The notes beneath the pieces were generated by a model. It was not told the DNA's origin. It ran no database searches and was given only the letters and a program-made list of their open reading frames with translations. From a virus, in the IMG/VR virus record IMGVR_UViG_3300042549_007921, positions 1 to 25,547 of that record: a stretch of 25,547 nucleotides of DNA, one strand, 5' to 3'. Both the position numbers and the translations under genes were made by a program. Of the stretch, positions 1 to 6,310 are shown piece by piece. Every line of letters begins with the position of its first letter. The stretch's first letter is position 1.

Positions 1-19
1 AGTGTGTTTTATTAAAAAT

Positions 20-94
20 GCTCCCTAAGCATAAGTGGCGATGCAGTTGACTTGTAATCATCATAAATCGGTTCGATTCCGGTAGGGAGCTCCA
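20..94 (+). tRNA. tRNA-Thr (anticodon TGT), CCA encoded
   Basis: The sequence folds as a cloverleaf. A 7-bp acceptor stem pairs GCTCCCT (20-26) with AGGGAGC (84-90). A 4-bp D stem pairs GCAT with ATGC. The anticodon loop CTTGTAA (51-57) gives anticodon TGT, and the T loop is TTCGATT (72-78). A discriminator T and an encoded CCA (92-94) follow. The anticodon stem has one T-T mismatch (47/61) and the D loop lacks the usual GG-TA layout, which suggests a phage-borne tRNA rather than a housekeeping gene. It lies 27 bp upstream of the excisionase-like gene on the same strand. It could instead be a host tRNA beside an integrated element, but the intact attP after the integrase argues against that. 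Confidence 0.85.
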
Positions 95-121
95 ATTTCC
101 AAACAGCGAAATAATTCCAAT

Positions 122-400
122 ATGGTAAACTACAAAACAGTAAGCCAATTCTCAATTGAGTCTGGATTCACCGAAGCCGCCATTCGTAAGTTGATTGAAC
201 GATCAATATGGAAGGAGCGTGAGGTCTGGGTAAGAGCGAATGGGCGCATTCTTATTACTGTTGAGGGTTATCACAATTGGGTAGAAATGGAAGCGGGGTT
301 ACAGCCATATCAAAAAGCTCAATCCGTATCGAGTTCTGGTATAAAGGTATCCGCTGTCGAGAACTTATCAAAGTCCAGCCTACAGCTACCAATCTATTAA
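122..400 (+). CDS. xis: excisionase-like small DNA-binding protein
   Basis: This 92-aa protein has an N-terminal half resembling phage excisionases. A SQFSIESGFTEAAIRKLI segment at residues 8-25 looks like a helix-turn-helix or MerR-type recognition region. A WVRANGRILI segment follows, matching the '..DGRILI..YxxWVE' pattern of Xis-like proteins that sit just upstream of DUF3596 integrases. Such proteins bend attachment-site DNA and drive excision. The last 41 codons overlap the integrase start in another frame, so the two are probably translated together. No clear Shine-Dalgarno sequence precedes the ATG. The functional call rests on sequence pattern and gene order. Confidence 0.7.
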   Translation: MVNYKTVSQFSIESGFTEAAIRKLIERSIWKEREVWVRANGRILITVEGYHNWVEMEAGLQPYQKAQSVSSSGIKVSAVENLSKSSLQLPIY

Positions 401-1419
401 AAACAGAAGTATTTAGGTTAGAGCTTTTATCTGCCATAGCTAATGGCACATTTGATTACGCAAGTGTCTTCCCCAAAAGTAAAAACATATCCAAATTCGT
501 ATCGCTAATAGATACAGACTCAACCACCATCAAAGCTTATCTGACTAAATGGTTAGATAATGAAATTCATCATGTTAAAAGTAGTACACATGATGGTTAT
601 ACAAAAATAATCAATCGTCACATCACCCGTTGGGGTCACATTAGATTAGTCGATCTCAATTACAACCATCTTATCGAATGGTGTAGGTCGTGTGAGTCGA
701 GTAATAAAACAATCGCCAATAATCTTTCTCCCTTGAACATCGCACTCGTTGCGGCAAAAAAAGAGGGTTTAATAAAGATTAATCCACTTGATGACTTTAC
801 TTTTGAGCGTAAAGAGCCTCCTAAAGAAGATTTAGTTGATCCATTTACAAGAGAAGAGCAAGAGGCAATTGTTACCTCATCACCTGGACATTTGGGTAAC
901 TTAATCAAATTTGCATTCTGGACAGGCATGAGAACGTCAGAATTATGCGCCTTAAAGTGGTCAGATATTAATTGGGAGAAAAGCAAGATTAGCGTAATGA
1001 GAGCAAAAACTCAAAAGGCTAAAGACGATGAGACTACCAAGACAATCTCAGGAATACGGCAAATAAAATTGTTATCTCCGGCATTAGATGCCTTAACTAA
1101 GCAGAAAGAGCTGACCTTTAATAATAAAGATCGACACATTTTCCTAAATCCATTTGATGAACTTCCGTGGAAGGGCGATGATCCAATTAGAAAAGCGTGG
1201 ACGATAGCATTAAGAAAGGCAGGGGTTAGATATCGCAATCCTTATCAGACAAGACACACTTACGCCTCACTGATGTTATCAGCAGGAGAGTTGCTTCCGT
1301 GGATTAGTTCTCAGATGGGTCACAGTACAACAGCTCAGACCACAAAAGCCTATGCTCGATATATTGATGATAGTTTAACTGATGCTGGAGAAAAAGCGGT
1401 AAAGATGTTTGGCGAGTAA
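277..1419 (+). CDS. int: tyrosine-recombinase integrase (DUF3596 N-terminal type)
   Basis: This 380-aa site-specific recombinase integrates and excises the phage. The N-terminus (about 1-70: GSGV, SIRIEFWYKGIRCRE, GTFDYASVFP) is the arm-type DNA-binding domain of DUF3596 integrases. A SAM-like core-binding domain spans about 80-165. The catalytic domain shows R219 in TGMRTSEL, the YQTRH box at 323-327 (R326, H327), H349 in MGHS and the nucleophile Y359 in KAYARY. The first residue of box II is Tyr instead of His, as is common in this subfamily. The start is a TTG, chosen because it gives the expected GRNGSGV beginning; it lies inside the excisionase-like gene. The 3' end abuts the repeat-rich attP. 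It probably binds those repeats through its N-terminal domain. Confidence 0.95.
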   Translation: MGRNGSGVTAISKSSIRIEFWYKGIRCRELIKVQPTATNLLKTEVFRLELLSAIANGTFDYASVFPKSKNISKFVSLIDTDSTTIKAYLTKWLDNEIHHVKSSTHDGYTKIINRHITRWGHIRLVDLNYNHLIEWCRSCESSNKTIANNLSPLNIALVAAKKEGLIKINPLDDFTFERKEPPKEDLVDPFTREEQEAIVTSSPGHLGNLIKFAFWTGMRTSELCALKWSDINWEKSKISVMRAKTQKAKDDETTKTISGIRQIKLLSPALDALTKQKELTFNNKDRHIFLNPFDELPWKGDDPIRKAWTIALRKAGVRYRNPYQTRHTYASLMLSAGELLPWISSQMGHSTTAQTTKAYARYIDDSLTDAGEKAVKMFGE

Positions 1420-1421
1420 AG

Positions 1422-1511
1422 GGTACATTAAAGCGTACATTAAAATTCACAGCAAATAGATGTAGGCTGAATAGTGGAAAGCAAAAAAGGTACATTAAAA
1501 GGTACATTAAA
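1422..1511 (+). repeat. direct repeats GGTACATTAAA, putative integrase arm-type sites (four copies)
   Basis: The copies are GGTACATTAAA at 1422-1432, CGTACATTAAA at 1434-1444, GGTACATTAAA at 1489-1499 and the same at 1501-1511. They form two close pairs with 12- to 13-bp centre spacing, typical of paired arm sites for the integrase N-terminal domain. They begin three bases after the integrase stop codon. Confidence 0.75.
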
Positions 1512-1538
1512 TGGGTAAAACAGTCCATTTCAGTCGCT

Positions 1539-1549
1539 TTTAATGTACC
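1539..1549 (-). repeat. inverted copy of the arm-type repeat
   Basis: TTTAATGTACC at 1539-1549 is the exact reverse complement of the 11-bp repeat. It lies 37 bp from the tmRNA-like core. Confidence 0.7.
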
Positions 1550-1585
1550 TTTTCAACTTCTAACCCCAGTATTACTGGGCTTGAG

Positions 1586-1615
1586 TGGTGGAGGCGGGGG
1601 GAATTGAACCCCCGT
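1586..1615 (-). other. tmRNA (ssrA) 3'-end segment, probable integration core
   Basis: On the minus strand this reads ACGGGGGTTCAATTCC then CCCCGCCTCCACCA. That is a T-arm (stem CGGGG/CCCCG, loop TTCAATT), an acceptor 3' strand and a terminal CCA, as at the end of one-piece tmRNAs in many beta- and gammaproteobacteria. No tmRNA tag-reading frame or 5' half is nearby, so it is only the 3' segment. Phages that integrate into ssrA carry such a segment so that the host gene is restored after insertion. A serine- or leucine-type tRNA end would look similar and cannot be fully excluded. Confidence 0.65.
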
Positions 1616-1649
1616 AGAGGTGTTGATTTATAAGGCTTTATAAACAATG

Positions 1650-1670
1650 AGTACATTAAAAGGTACATTG
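1650..1670 (+). repeat. arm-type repeats on the far side of the core (two copies)
   Basis: AGTACATTAAA (1650-1660) is followed directly by GGTACATTG (1662-1670), the second copy diverging at its end. Their presence on this side of the tmRNA-like core is the main reason to regard attP as intact. Confidence 0.65.
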
Positions 1671-1688
1671 TTGATAAAAAGTGTCTAT

Positions 1689-1710
1689 TTGGACGCGGGT
1701 TCAATTCCCG
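1689..1710 (+). other. second tmRNA T-arm-like fragment, opposite orientation
   Basis: TTGGACGCGGGTTCAATTCCCG on the plus strand (written here as one 22-bp site; key part GGGTTCAATTCCC at 1697-1709) resembles the tmRNA stretch just before the acceptor strand (E. coli ssrA has GGACGCGGGTTCAACTCCCG). It is not followed by an acceptor strand or CCA; the sequence turns to AATTTTACTC. With the core at 1586-1615 it forms an inverted pair about 85 bp apart. Confidence 0.45.
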
Positions 1711-1714
1711 AATT

Positions 1715-1897
1715 TTACTCAGTATTTCGATTCAAGCCAATTCGTTTGTCAAACTTCTCCATTTTCTTATTTGCCTTCCGTGAATATTCGTTAGCCACAT
1801 TTTCACTTTTAAATTTAGCCAATTGATAATCACCCATCAATCCGATCGACTCAATCATCACGACAAAATATTTACCAATCTCTTCAACGTAGGTCAT
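1715..1897 (-). CDS. small hypothetical protein
   Basis: A 60-aa, basic, probably soluble protein with a lysine-rich C-terminal half (KANKKMEKFDKR). I recognise no family. Its ATG lies one base after the stop of the preceding leftward gene, so it is probably translated by coupling as the last gene of the leftward group. It ends four bases from the tmRNA-like fragment at the edge of attP. Coding status rests on this tight packing. Confidence 0.45.
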   Translation of the reverse strand: MTYVEEIGKYFVVMIESIGLMGDYQLAKFKSENVANEYSRKANKKMEKFDKRIGLNRNTE

Positions 1898-1898
1898 A

Positions 1899-2153
1899 TT
1901 AAATAAGTGTAATAAAAGTTACTGCGAATAAAGCAAAGCAAGCTACAGAAATAACTTTCCACATATTTGTATTTCGAGTTGCCCTTGTGATATAGAACTC
2001 AGAAATATTTAGCCAGTAAGTTCTATTTTCACGCTCACCTTCTAACACATCTTCGTACTTGCACCATTCACCTGTCAGACTTTCTTCAAAAGATGAAATA
2101 TTAAGGTAGCTCAGATGATCGCTTCTTCTTTGTATGATGTTAAACCGCTTCAT
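1899..2153 (-). CDS. small membrane-anchored hypothetical protein
   Basis: An 84-aa protein starting MKRFNIIQRR with one hydrophobic C-terminal segment, VISVACFALFAVTFITLI (about residues 67-84), and no signal peptide: a tail-anchored layout. The frame is open back to an ATG at 2240 (113 aa). I prefer the ATG at 2153 because it overlaps the upstream stop by only 14 bases, as in coupled phage genes. No family is recognised. Early-region membrane peptides of this size sometimes act in superinfection exclusion, but nothing here shows that. Confidence 0.5.
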   Translation of the reverse strand: MKRFNIIQRRSDHLSYLNISSFEESLTGEWCKYEDVLEGERENRTYWLNISEFYITRATRNTNMWKVISVACFALFAVTFITLI

Positions 2154-2334
2154 TTGTATATTCTCTATAGTTAACATTAGATAGATAAGAACGCTGTACT
2201 CCATACATACGTTCAATAATTCTGTAGATATCGGCTTCATGGATCAGCAAATAATCTTTATCGGACTCAACAATGGTAGAAATGTATTTGCTAGAACCAA
2301 TGACGAAAAAAGAAACAATATATTTATATAACAT
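2140..2334 (-). CDS. small hypothetical protein behind a promoter-operator palindrome
   Basis: A 64-aa protein, MLYKYIVSFFVIGSSKYIS at its start, then an acidic stretch (VESDKDYLLIHEADIYRIIERM). The first 14 residues are hydrophobic but short for a membrane span. No family is recognised. The ATG is only two bases downstream of the 18-bp palindrome at 2337-2354 and has no Shine-Dalgarno sequence, so any transcript from that site would be leaderless or nearly so. Confidence 0.5.
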   Translation of the reverse strand: MLYKYIVSFFVIGSSKYISTIVESDKDYLLIHEADIYRIIERMYGVQRSYLSNVNYREYTNEAV

Positions 2335-2336
2335 AG

Positions 2337-2354
2337 TAAGTCACCGTTTACTTA
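2337..2354 (-). promoter_or_regulatory. 18-bp palindrome copy a, putative operator
   Basis: Read in the direction of the downstream gene it is TAAGTAAACGGTGACTTA. The right half matches the consensus exactly. On the minus strand a TAAATA hexamer overlaps its outer edge, with TTAACC 16 bases further upstream, a weak sigma70-like promoter. The gene at 2334 begins two bases beyond it. Confidence 0.7.
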
Positions 2355-2707
2355 TTTAATCGATTCTTGATTTTGGTTAACATGACGCTTAGGTCTGCAT
2401 TATCGAGATCAAGAATCTCTTGCATAATACCTTTGCCTCTTAGTTGAGCCATTAAAGCATTTCGAGTTTTGGTAAGACGATCAACTTCCATCTTTGCCTT
2501 GGCATGACGAATTTTCTCAACCAGCATTTCGTCATTAGGGTTGAATTGAGATACCCACATACCACATAGAACTGCCTGAGATACGCCTAACTTCTTAGCC
2601 ATAATAACGATCATGTTTTTTGTTTCAAGAGTAATTGAGGCACGCATGAAAATCTCAGGTACTTTCTTTTTAATCTTCTTTTTCTTCATCATTTTCAATG
2701 TCATCAT
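2348..2707 (-). CDS. small basic protein, possible ribbon-helix-helix DNA-binding protein
   Basis: Up to 119 aa with a lysine-rich start (MKKKKIKKK from residue 6). A short strand-like RASITLE precedes a helical region (NMIVIMAKKLGVSQAVLCGMW), which loosely fits a ribbon-helix-helix or CopG-type fold. A second helix pair fills the C-terminus. No family is firmly recognised. The start is uncertain: ATGs at 2707, 2692 and 2647 are all possible and none has a good Shine-Dalgarno sequence. The first start overlaps the upstream gene by 38 bases. The stop region runs into the palindrome at 2337-2354. Confidence 0.55.
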   Translation of the reverse strand: MMTLKMMKKKKIKKKVPEIFMRASITLETKNMIVIMAKKLGVSQAVLCGMWVSQFNPNDEMLVEKIRHAKAKMEVDRLTKTRNALMAQLRGKGIMQEILDLDNADLSVMLTKIKNRLNK

Positions 2708-3149
2708 AGTTTATATTTTTTGACGTAAAGGCTAATCCCTTTGTATGTAATAGCCTTTCAAGCTGTCTTCCATACACTCCTTCGTTGACGATCTTTTCAA
2801 ATAACTCTTTTATCTCACTGCTTTCTGGTTTTATATCATCACTGTCCTTATTTTGACGTTTGATTAATCGACCTTTAAGCATTTTTAAATATATTCTTTC
2901 CTTTCTTACTCTTTCAAAGCGATTGGATGCCACATTCCAATTATTAGAGCCGATGGTTGCGCTGGTTATTGCTATTTCGATAAACCGCGCTTCACTGATG
3001 TCTAAATTTTTAGCAAAGTCTTTAATCAATGAGGTGGCATAGGCGGAAATACAAGCTTGAACTGGTAAACGTATAACATCGTCATAACTCACTTTATTCC
3101 AGCCAGTCATGATGGCTTTTCTATTGCCCTTTAATGTCTTCTTATTCAT
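2670..3149 (-). CDS. hypothetical protein downstream of helicase
   Basis: A 159-aa basic protein with an acidic C-terminal tail (DDIENDEEKED). Residues about 26-60 (RLPVQACISAYATSLIKDF.., ISEARFIEIAI) are helical and resemble the layout of the next gene, so the two may be distant relatives or partners. No family is recognised. Its ATG overlaps the helicase stop in an ATGA junction (3146-3149), so it is translated by coupling and belongs to the helicase operon. A role in replication or recombination is possible from context only. Confidence 0.6.
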   Translation of the reverse strand: MNKKTLKGNRKAIMTGWNKVSYDDVIRLPVQACISAYATSLIKDFAKNLDISEARFIEIAITSATIGSNNWNVASNRFERVRKERIYLKMLKGRLIKRQNKDSDDIKPESSEIKELFEKIVNEGVYGRQLERLLHTKGLAFTSKNINYDDIENDEEKED

Positions 3150-4600
3150 AGATTAAAATTGAAATCAGATCCAGTTGGCAATATGCCTTGAGCAAATCCA
3201 TTGGTTGATTCTATGATGGCGCGTCTTGTGGCTGAATGTAGTCTGAGGTGCTTATTGAATTCATCAGCAAAATCAATGATGTAGGCAATATTAGCAACTC
3301 TTCCCGTCTTAGCTCTAAGCCCTCTGCCTATGCGTTGACGTAAAGCTACTTCTGCTTTGCCACCACCTGCTAAAACAATGACACCCACAGCGGGAACATC
3401 TACACCCACATCTAAAATAGTTGAACCTATTAGCGCATCTATTTTCCCAACCTTTAACTTGTCGAGTGCAGACTTTCGCTCAATTTGAGAACGCTCACCG
3501 TACATGAACAAACACTTAACCCCGATCTTAGTGAGCATTTCTTGTAAATGTGCACCATGCGCTTTGTGCTGTACGAGGATCATCGACTTCAGACCGTACT
3601 TTGTCGCTCTTTCAACTTCAAAGATAATGGCTTTATTTCTGAACTCATTTTCAACGATACCGATACGATAAGCGGATTGCCATGAAGTAGTTTTAAATAA
3701 AAATCGAGGTTTTTCTGTAGATATGAATTTGAAATAAGGCTTTGCGAGAATCCCTCTTTCGATAAGCGTGTTTTCATCGACATGAATTCCCACTCCACCT
3801 ACAGCCGCATGAAGTCGCATATTGTCTTCGCCATTTGACTTCATAAAGGGTGTAGCGGTAAGAGCTAGTCGGTAATTTGCATTGGTGCAGAGTTTTAGAA
3901 TTTCATAATAGCTATTACCGCTAATTTCGTGCGCTTCTTCAAGAATAACGAACTCAAACTTTTCCAAAAGACGTTTGGTTTGCTCGACTCTAGCGGGGTC
4001 TTTTAACATAGAGGCAAATGTTTGCACCATGCCTACATTGAAGCCTCTTTTGATAGATAGATTGCCGTCACCGATAACACCGACCTTTTCGCCCATACTT
4101 TCAAATGCATCTTTCATTTGATACATTAAAACACCGCGTGTCGTTAAGAACAGGGTCATTCTATTGATGCGTTTATAGGCTAATTTTGCAATTCTCGATT
4201 TCCCACCACCTGTTGCAACATGTGCAACCATTCTGCCTCGATCTTCCAAATGGCGAATGGTTTCAATTTGATAACTGTAGCGTTCCTCTTCAGGGAAGTT
4301 ATCGACTTTGGGATGATAGTCTCCTAACGGCTCAGGTAGTGATTTCTTAATCAGTTGTACGATATGACCTTGCTTTTCAAGCAAGGCTTTGATGTGCAGA
4401 GCAAAGCCAGCAGGGAAGGTCGCATCAGTCATTTTGAAGAACGAAGAGATACCCGACCAGTTGCCTGATTTGAACTTGTCGCTGTACTCAGCACCCTCAA
4501 CCTCGTAAGACAAAGCATCAGAAACAAATAGCTTAACGTCTCTAGTAGGGTTGGGTATTTTTGCCTTTACAGCATTTGATAGTATTTGAATAACTGCCAT
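3146..4600 (-). CDS. superfamily 2 DEAD/DEAH-box helicase (UvsW-like)
   Basis: A 484-aa nucleic-acid helicase. Motif I is ATGGGKS (129-135), motif II is EEAH (221-224), motif III is TAT (248-250), and motif VI is QRIGRGLR (422-429). Motif V-like GVDVPAV lies at about 399-405. The first 100 residues form a separate domain with a NWSGISSFF segment, as in UvsW/RadD-like phage helicases that remodel branched DNA. The catalytic D of motif II is replaced by E, common in this group. It is the first gene of the leftward block and diverges from the ParB-like gene. The start is not preceded by a Shine-Dalgarno sequence. It probably acts in phage DNA replication or recombination. Confidence 0.9.
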   Translation of the reverse strand: MAVIQILSNAVKAKIPNPTRDVKLFVSDALSYEVEGAEYSDKFKSGNWSGISSFFKMTDATFPAGFALHIKALLEKQGHIVQLIKKSLPEPLGDYHPKVDNFPEEERYSYQIETIRHLEDRGRMVAHVATGGGKSRIAKLAYKRINRMTLFLTTRGVLMYQMKDAFESMGEKVGVIGDGNLSIKRGFNVGMVQTFASMLKDPARVEQTKRLLEKFEFVILEEAHEISGNSYYEILKLCTNANYRLALTATPFMKSNGEDNMRLHAAVGGVGIHVDENTLIERGILAKPYFKFISTEKPRFLFKTTSWQSAYRIGIVENEFRNKAIIFEVERATKYGLKSMILVQHKAHGAHLQEMLTKIGVKCLFMYGERSQIERKSALDKLKVGKIDALIGSTILDVGVDVPAVGVIVLAGGGKAEVALRQRIGRGLRAKTGRVANIAYIIDFADEFNKHLRLHSATRRAIIESTNGFAQGILPTGSDFNFNL

Positions 4601-4651
4601 TGATAATAAGTATTTGTTTTAATAGGTATTTGATGATAGCATCATATATAG

Positions 4652-4669
4652 TAAGTATCTAGTGACTTA
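4652..4669 (+). promoter_or_regulatory. 18-bp palindrome copy b in the divergent early promoter region
   Basis: TAAGTATCTAGTGACTTA, located between the divergent helicase and ParB-like genes. A -10-like TATATA (4645-4650) ends one base before it for rightward transcription, without a good -35. A degenerate half-site (TAAGTATTT, 4607-4615) sits before the helicase start. One operator region could therefore control both early directions. Confidence 0.7.
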
Positions 4670-4686
4670 ATTATACGATAAATAAA

Positions 4687-5349
4687 ATGGAACAGACGAA
4701 AAAAATAGACATTACCTATCTTAGCCCAGAATTACTTGTTAGTAACCCCTGGAATTCCAACGTCATGAGCTTGGAAAATGAGACGAAGCTGGCGGAAAGC
4801 CTGAAACGCAATAACATGTACGATGCCATTATCGCAAGGCAGTTGTTCGATGGCAGCTATCAGATATTAGGTGGCGAACATAGAACAAGAGTGGCAAAAA
4901 AGATTGGCATATTGGAGCTGCCTGTTATTGTTCTTAAAAATATAAGTGACAATCAAGCCAAAGAAATTAGTCTAACGCACAATGCACGTTATGGGGCTGA
5001 TGATAGTCTTAAATTATCAGACCTATTAAACTCTTTAGATGATGCCAGTATTCTGACTGACATTATGCCCTACAGCATTATTGAGATAGAAACACTAATG
5101 TCTGCCTCAAAAATAGATTTCGACAGCCTTGTAGGTCTTGATTTTGATGATGATGAGATTGACGAACTAAGTGAGAAAACATTTTTACCAAAGACGCATA
5201 CCATCATGCGTTTTAAAGTATCCATAGAGGATGCTGCCTCAATTGAGGAGATGTTAAAAGAGACAATAAAGATCAATGGCTTTACAGAAAGCGATGCACT
5301 GACCAATGCAGGTGACGCATTAGTACATTGCTTGCTAAGTGAGGCTTGA
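4687..5349 (+). CDS. ParB/Srx-fold nuclease-like protein 1
   Basis: A 220-aa protein with an N-terminal ParB-like domain. The NPWNSN stretch (20-25) and the GGEHRTRVA box (62-70) correspond to the conserved NP-x-N and GxHRxxA motifs of the ParB/sulfiredoxin fold, which binds CTP or ATP and includes phage DNA-binding and nuclease-like members. The C-terminal half is acidic (DFDDDEIDEL) and unassigned. It lacks the partition helix-turn-helix of true ParB, and no ParA gene is present, so plasmid-type partition is unlikely. A second ParB-like gene lies 320 bp downstream, followed by an ABC-ATPase/GNAT fusion. The start lies 17 bp after palindrome b and has no Shine-Dalgarno sequence. Confidence 0.85.
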   Translation: MEQTKKIDITYLSPELLVSNPWNSNVMSLENETKLAESLKRNNMYDAIIARQLFDGSYQILGGEHRTRVAKKIGILELPVIVLKNISDNQAKEISLTHNARYGADDSLKLSDLLNSLDDASILTDIMPYSIIEIETLMSASKIDFDSLVGLDFDDDEIDELSEKTFLPKTHTIMRFKVSIEDAASIEEMLKETIKINGFTESDALTNAGDALVHCLLSEA

Positions 5350-5353
5350 TGAG

Positions 5354-5527
5354 ATGGATAAAAGAAGTTCTATTGATTGCAAGAGCTGTGCTAACCGACG
5401 ACATCAGAAGATTTGCGATATGTGTCGCTATGGAGAACTGTTTGTGGAAAGGGAATCGCTCAGATTTGACGATCAAAGAGAGTCACCCGAATACCCCAAC
5501 GACTACGAGATAGATAATGATCATTAG
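5354..5527 (+). CDS. small zinc-ribbon-like protein
   Basis: A 57-aa protein with two CxxC pairs, C9-x2-C12 and C21-x2-C24, spaced as in a small zinc ribbon, then an acidic, unstructured tail (ESPEYPNDYEIDNDH). The start at 5354 is preferred over a GTG at 5339 because the latter lies inside the ParB-like gene without a ribosome site, whereas GAG and TGATGAG precede 5354. Such knuckles bind nucleic acid or proteins in many phages; the partner here is unknown. It is packed directly after the ParB-like gene. Confidence 0.55.
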   Translation: MDKRSSIDCKSCANRRHQKICDMCRYGELFVERESLRFDDQRESPEYPNDYEIDNDH

Positions 5528-5530
5528 AAG

Positions 5531-5548
5531 TAAGTCATTGGTGACTTA
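5531..5548 (+). promoter_or_regulatory. 18-bp palindrome copy c, putative operator
   Basis: TAAGTCATTGGTGACTTA, a perfect 7-bp dyad (TAAGTCA/TGACTTA) around TTGG. It starts three bases after the zinc-ribbon gene stop. Upstream hexamers are poor (GATAAT at 5513-5518, no -35), so a promoter here is not evident from sequence. Confidence 0.7.
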
Positions 5549-5564
5549 TGGTTATATCCATCAC

Positions 5565-5669
5565 ATGTCGGAGTTCGCAGTTGCAACGCTATGTATATTT
5601 CTATGGCTTTCAATCTTGTTCATGAACTCAATTATTACCACCTTTAATAAAGTAACTTGTAGGAAGTAG
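5565..5669 (+). CDS. possible 34-aa single-span membrane peptide
   Basis: An open frame from ATG 5565 to TAG 5669 encodes MSEFAVATLCIFLWLSILF at its start: one hydrophobic span (about residues 4-27) then a short basic tail (NKVTCRK). It ends three bases before the next ParB-like start, the packing expected of a real small gene, and fills most of an otherwise empty 145-bp gap. It has no Shine-Dalgarno sequence. Function unknown. Confidence 0.35.
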   Translation: MSEFAVATLCIFLWLSILFMNSIITTFNKVTCRK

Positions 5670-5672
5670 ACA

Positions 5673-6308
5673 ATGACGGACAAGAGTTCAGAAATTCTTA
5701 AAATTGAATCATGGGATATTGAAAAGATTATTCCCTATGAGAATAATGCCAAGATTCACACAGTAGAAAAGGTTGCTAAATTAGCCAAAACCATCAAAGA
5801 GTTTGGCTTTAATGTACCTATTCTTATTGATGAAGCTGGCATCATATTGGCAGGTCATGGTAGACGTTTGGCGGCACTCAAGCTTAAGTTCAAAAAGATC
5901 CCTGTCATCGTTAAAAGAAATCTTACCGAAGTGCAGAAGGGTGTCTATCGAATTGCTGATAATAAAGTATCTAGCAATGACTATGACGACACATTATTGG
6001 CAAATGAAATTAGAGAGTTAATGATTGAATCAGAACGTGAGTTATTGCTTTTGGATGCAGAATTATTTGGTATGGAGCCTATTGAGTTAGGCTCTATCTT
6101 GGAAAAGTTCTCCACCGATGACATTGGCATGATGTTACCTGATATGGATGATCTCAGTGACATAGAAAAGCCTAAAGCCGTTGTCAAAGATGTCGAATAT
6201 GAAAAATCATATGTGGTATCTATTAAATGTTCAGGCGAAGCGGAACAACTTGAGCTGTGGAAGCAGCTAAAGGCTGATGGTCGTGACTGTAGCATTATGA
6301 CGATGTAA
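5673..6308 (+). CDS. ParB-like N-terminal domain protein 2
   Basis: A 211-aa protein with a clear ParB N-terminal domain: IIPYENNAKIH (19-29), a helix with LAKTIKEFGF, VPILID (48-53) and the AGHGRRLAALKL box (60-71). Proteins of this type occur widely in phages next to DNA methyltransferases or other modification enzymes. The C-terminal part is acidic and unassigned. A Shine-Dalgarno AGGAAG sits before the ATG. It ends two bases before the ABC-ATPase/GNAT gene, so the two are probably co-translated and work together. No ParA partner is present. Confidence 0.9.
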   Translation: MTDKSSEILKIESWDIEKIIPYENNAKIHTVEKVAKLAKTIKEFGFNVPILIDEAGIILAGHGRRLAALKLKFKKIPVIVKRNLTEVQKGVYRIADNKVSSNDYDDTLLANEIRELMIESERELLLLDAELFGMEPIELGSILEKFSTDDIGMMLPDMDDLSDIEKPKAVVKDVEYEKSYVVSIKCSGEAEQLELWKQLKADGRDCSIMTM

Positions 6309-6310
6309 TT

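Larger units (their letters stand above)
1421..1711. other. attP: phage attachment site attP (inferred)
   Basis: This 291-bp non-coding region follows the integrase directly. It holds a tmRNA-3'-end core (minus strand, 1586-1615) with copies of GGTACATTAAA-type repeats on both sides: 1422-1511 and 1539-1549 on one side, 1650-1670 on the other. A short inverted repeat, CCCAG-TATTA-CTGGG (1564-1578), sits next to the core. Core plus arm-type sites on both flanks is the architecture of lambda-type attP. Arms on both sides suggest the site is not split, so the sequence may come from a free, circular or concatenated phage genome. The integrase-site assignment is inferred. Confidence 0.7.

Noticed and set aside
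20-94. The tRNA-Thr gene as the current attachment site (attL) of an integrated prophage.
   Set aside because: The arm-type repeats and tmRNA-like core lie after the 3' end of int, not next to the tRNA, and no second copy of the tRNA 3' end is seen in the window.
1422-1670. The spaced GTACATTAAA repeats as a CRISPR-like array.
   Set aside because: Repeats are 11 bp, unevenly spaced, in both orientations and beside an integrase, which fits arm-type sites. No cas genes are present.
1649-1720. A 72-base plus-strand stretch whose ends (GAGTA/TACTC) and T-arm-like CGGG-TTCAATT-CCCG could suggest a second tRNA.
   Set aside because: No acceptable D arm or anticodon arm forms, no CCA follows, and the 5' part is made of the GTACATTAAA arm-type repeats. 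It is better explained as attP.
4607-4624. An eleventh full copy of the palindrome before the helicase start.
   Set aside because: Only the left half (TAAGTATTT) fits; the right half does not. It is recorded as a degenerate half-site.
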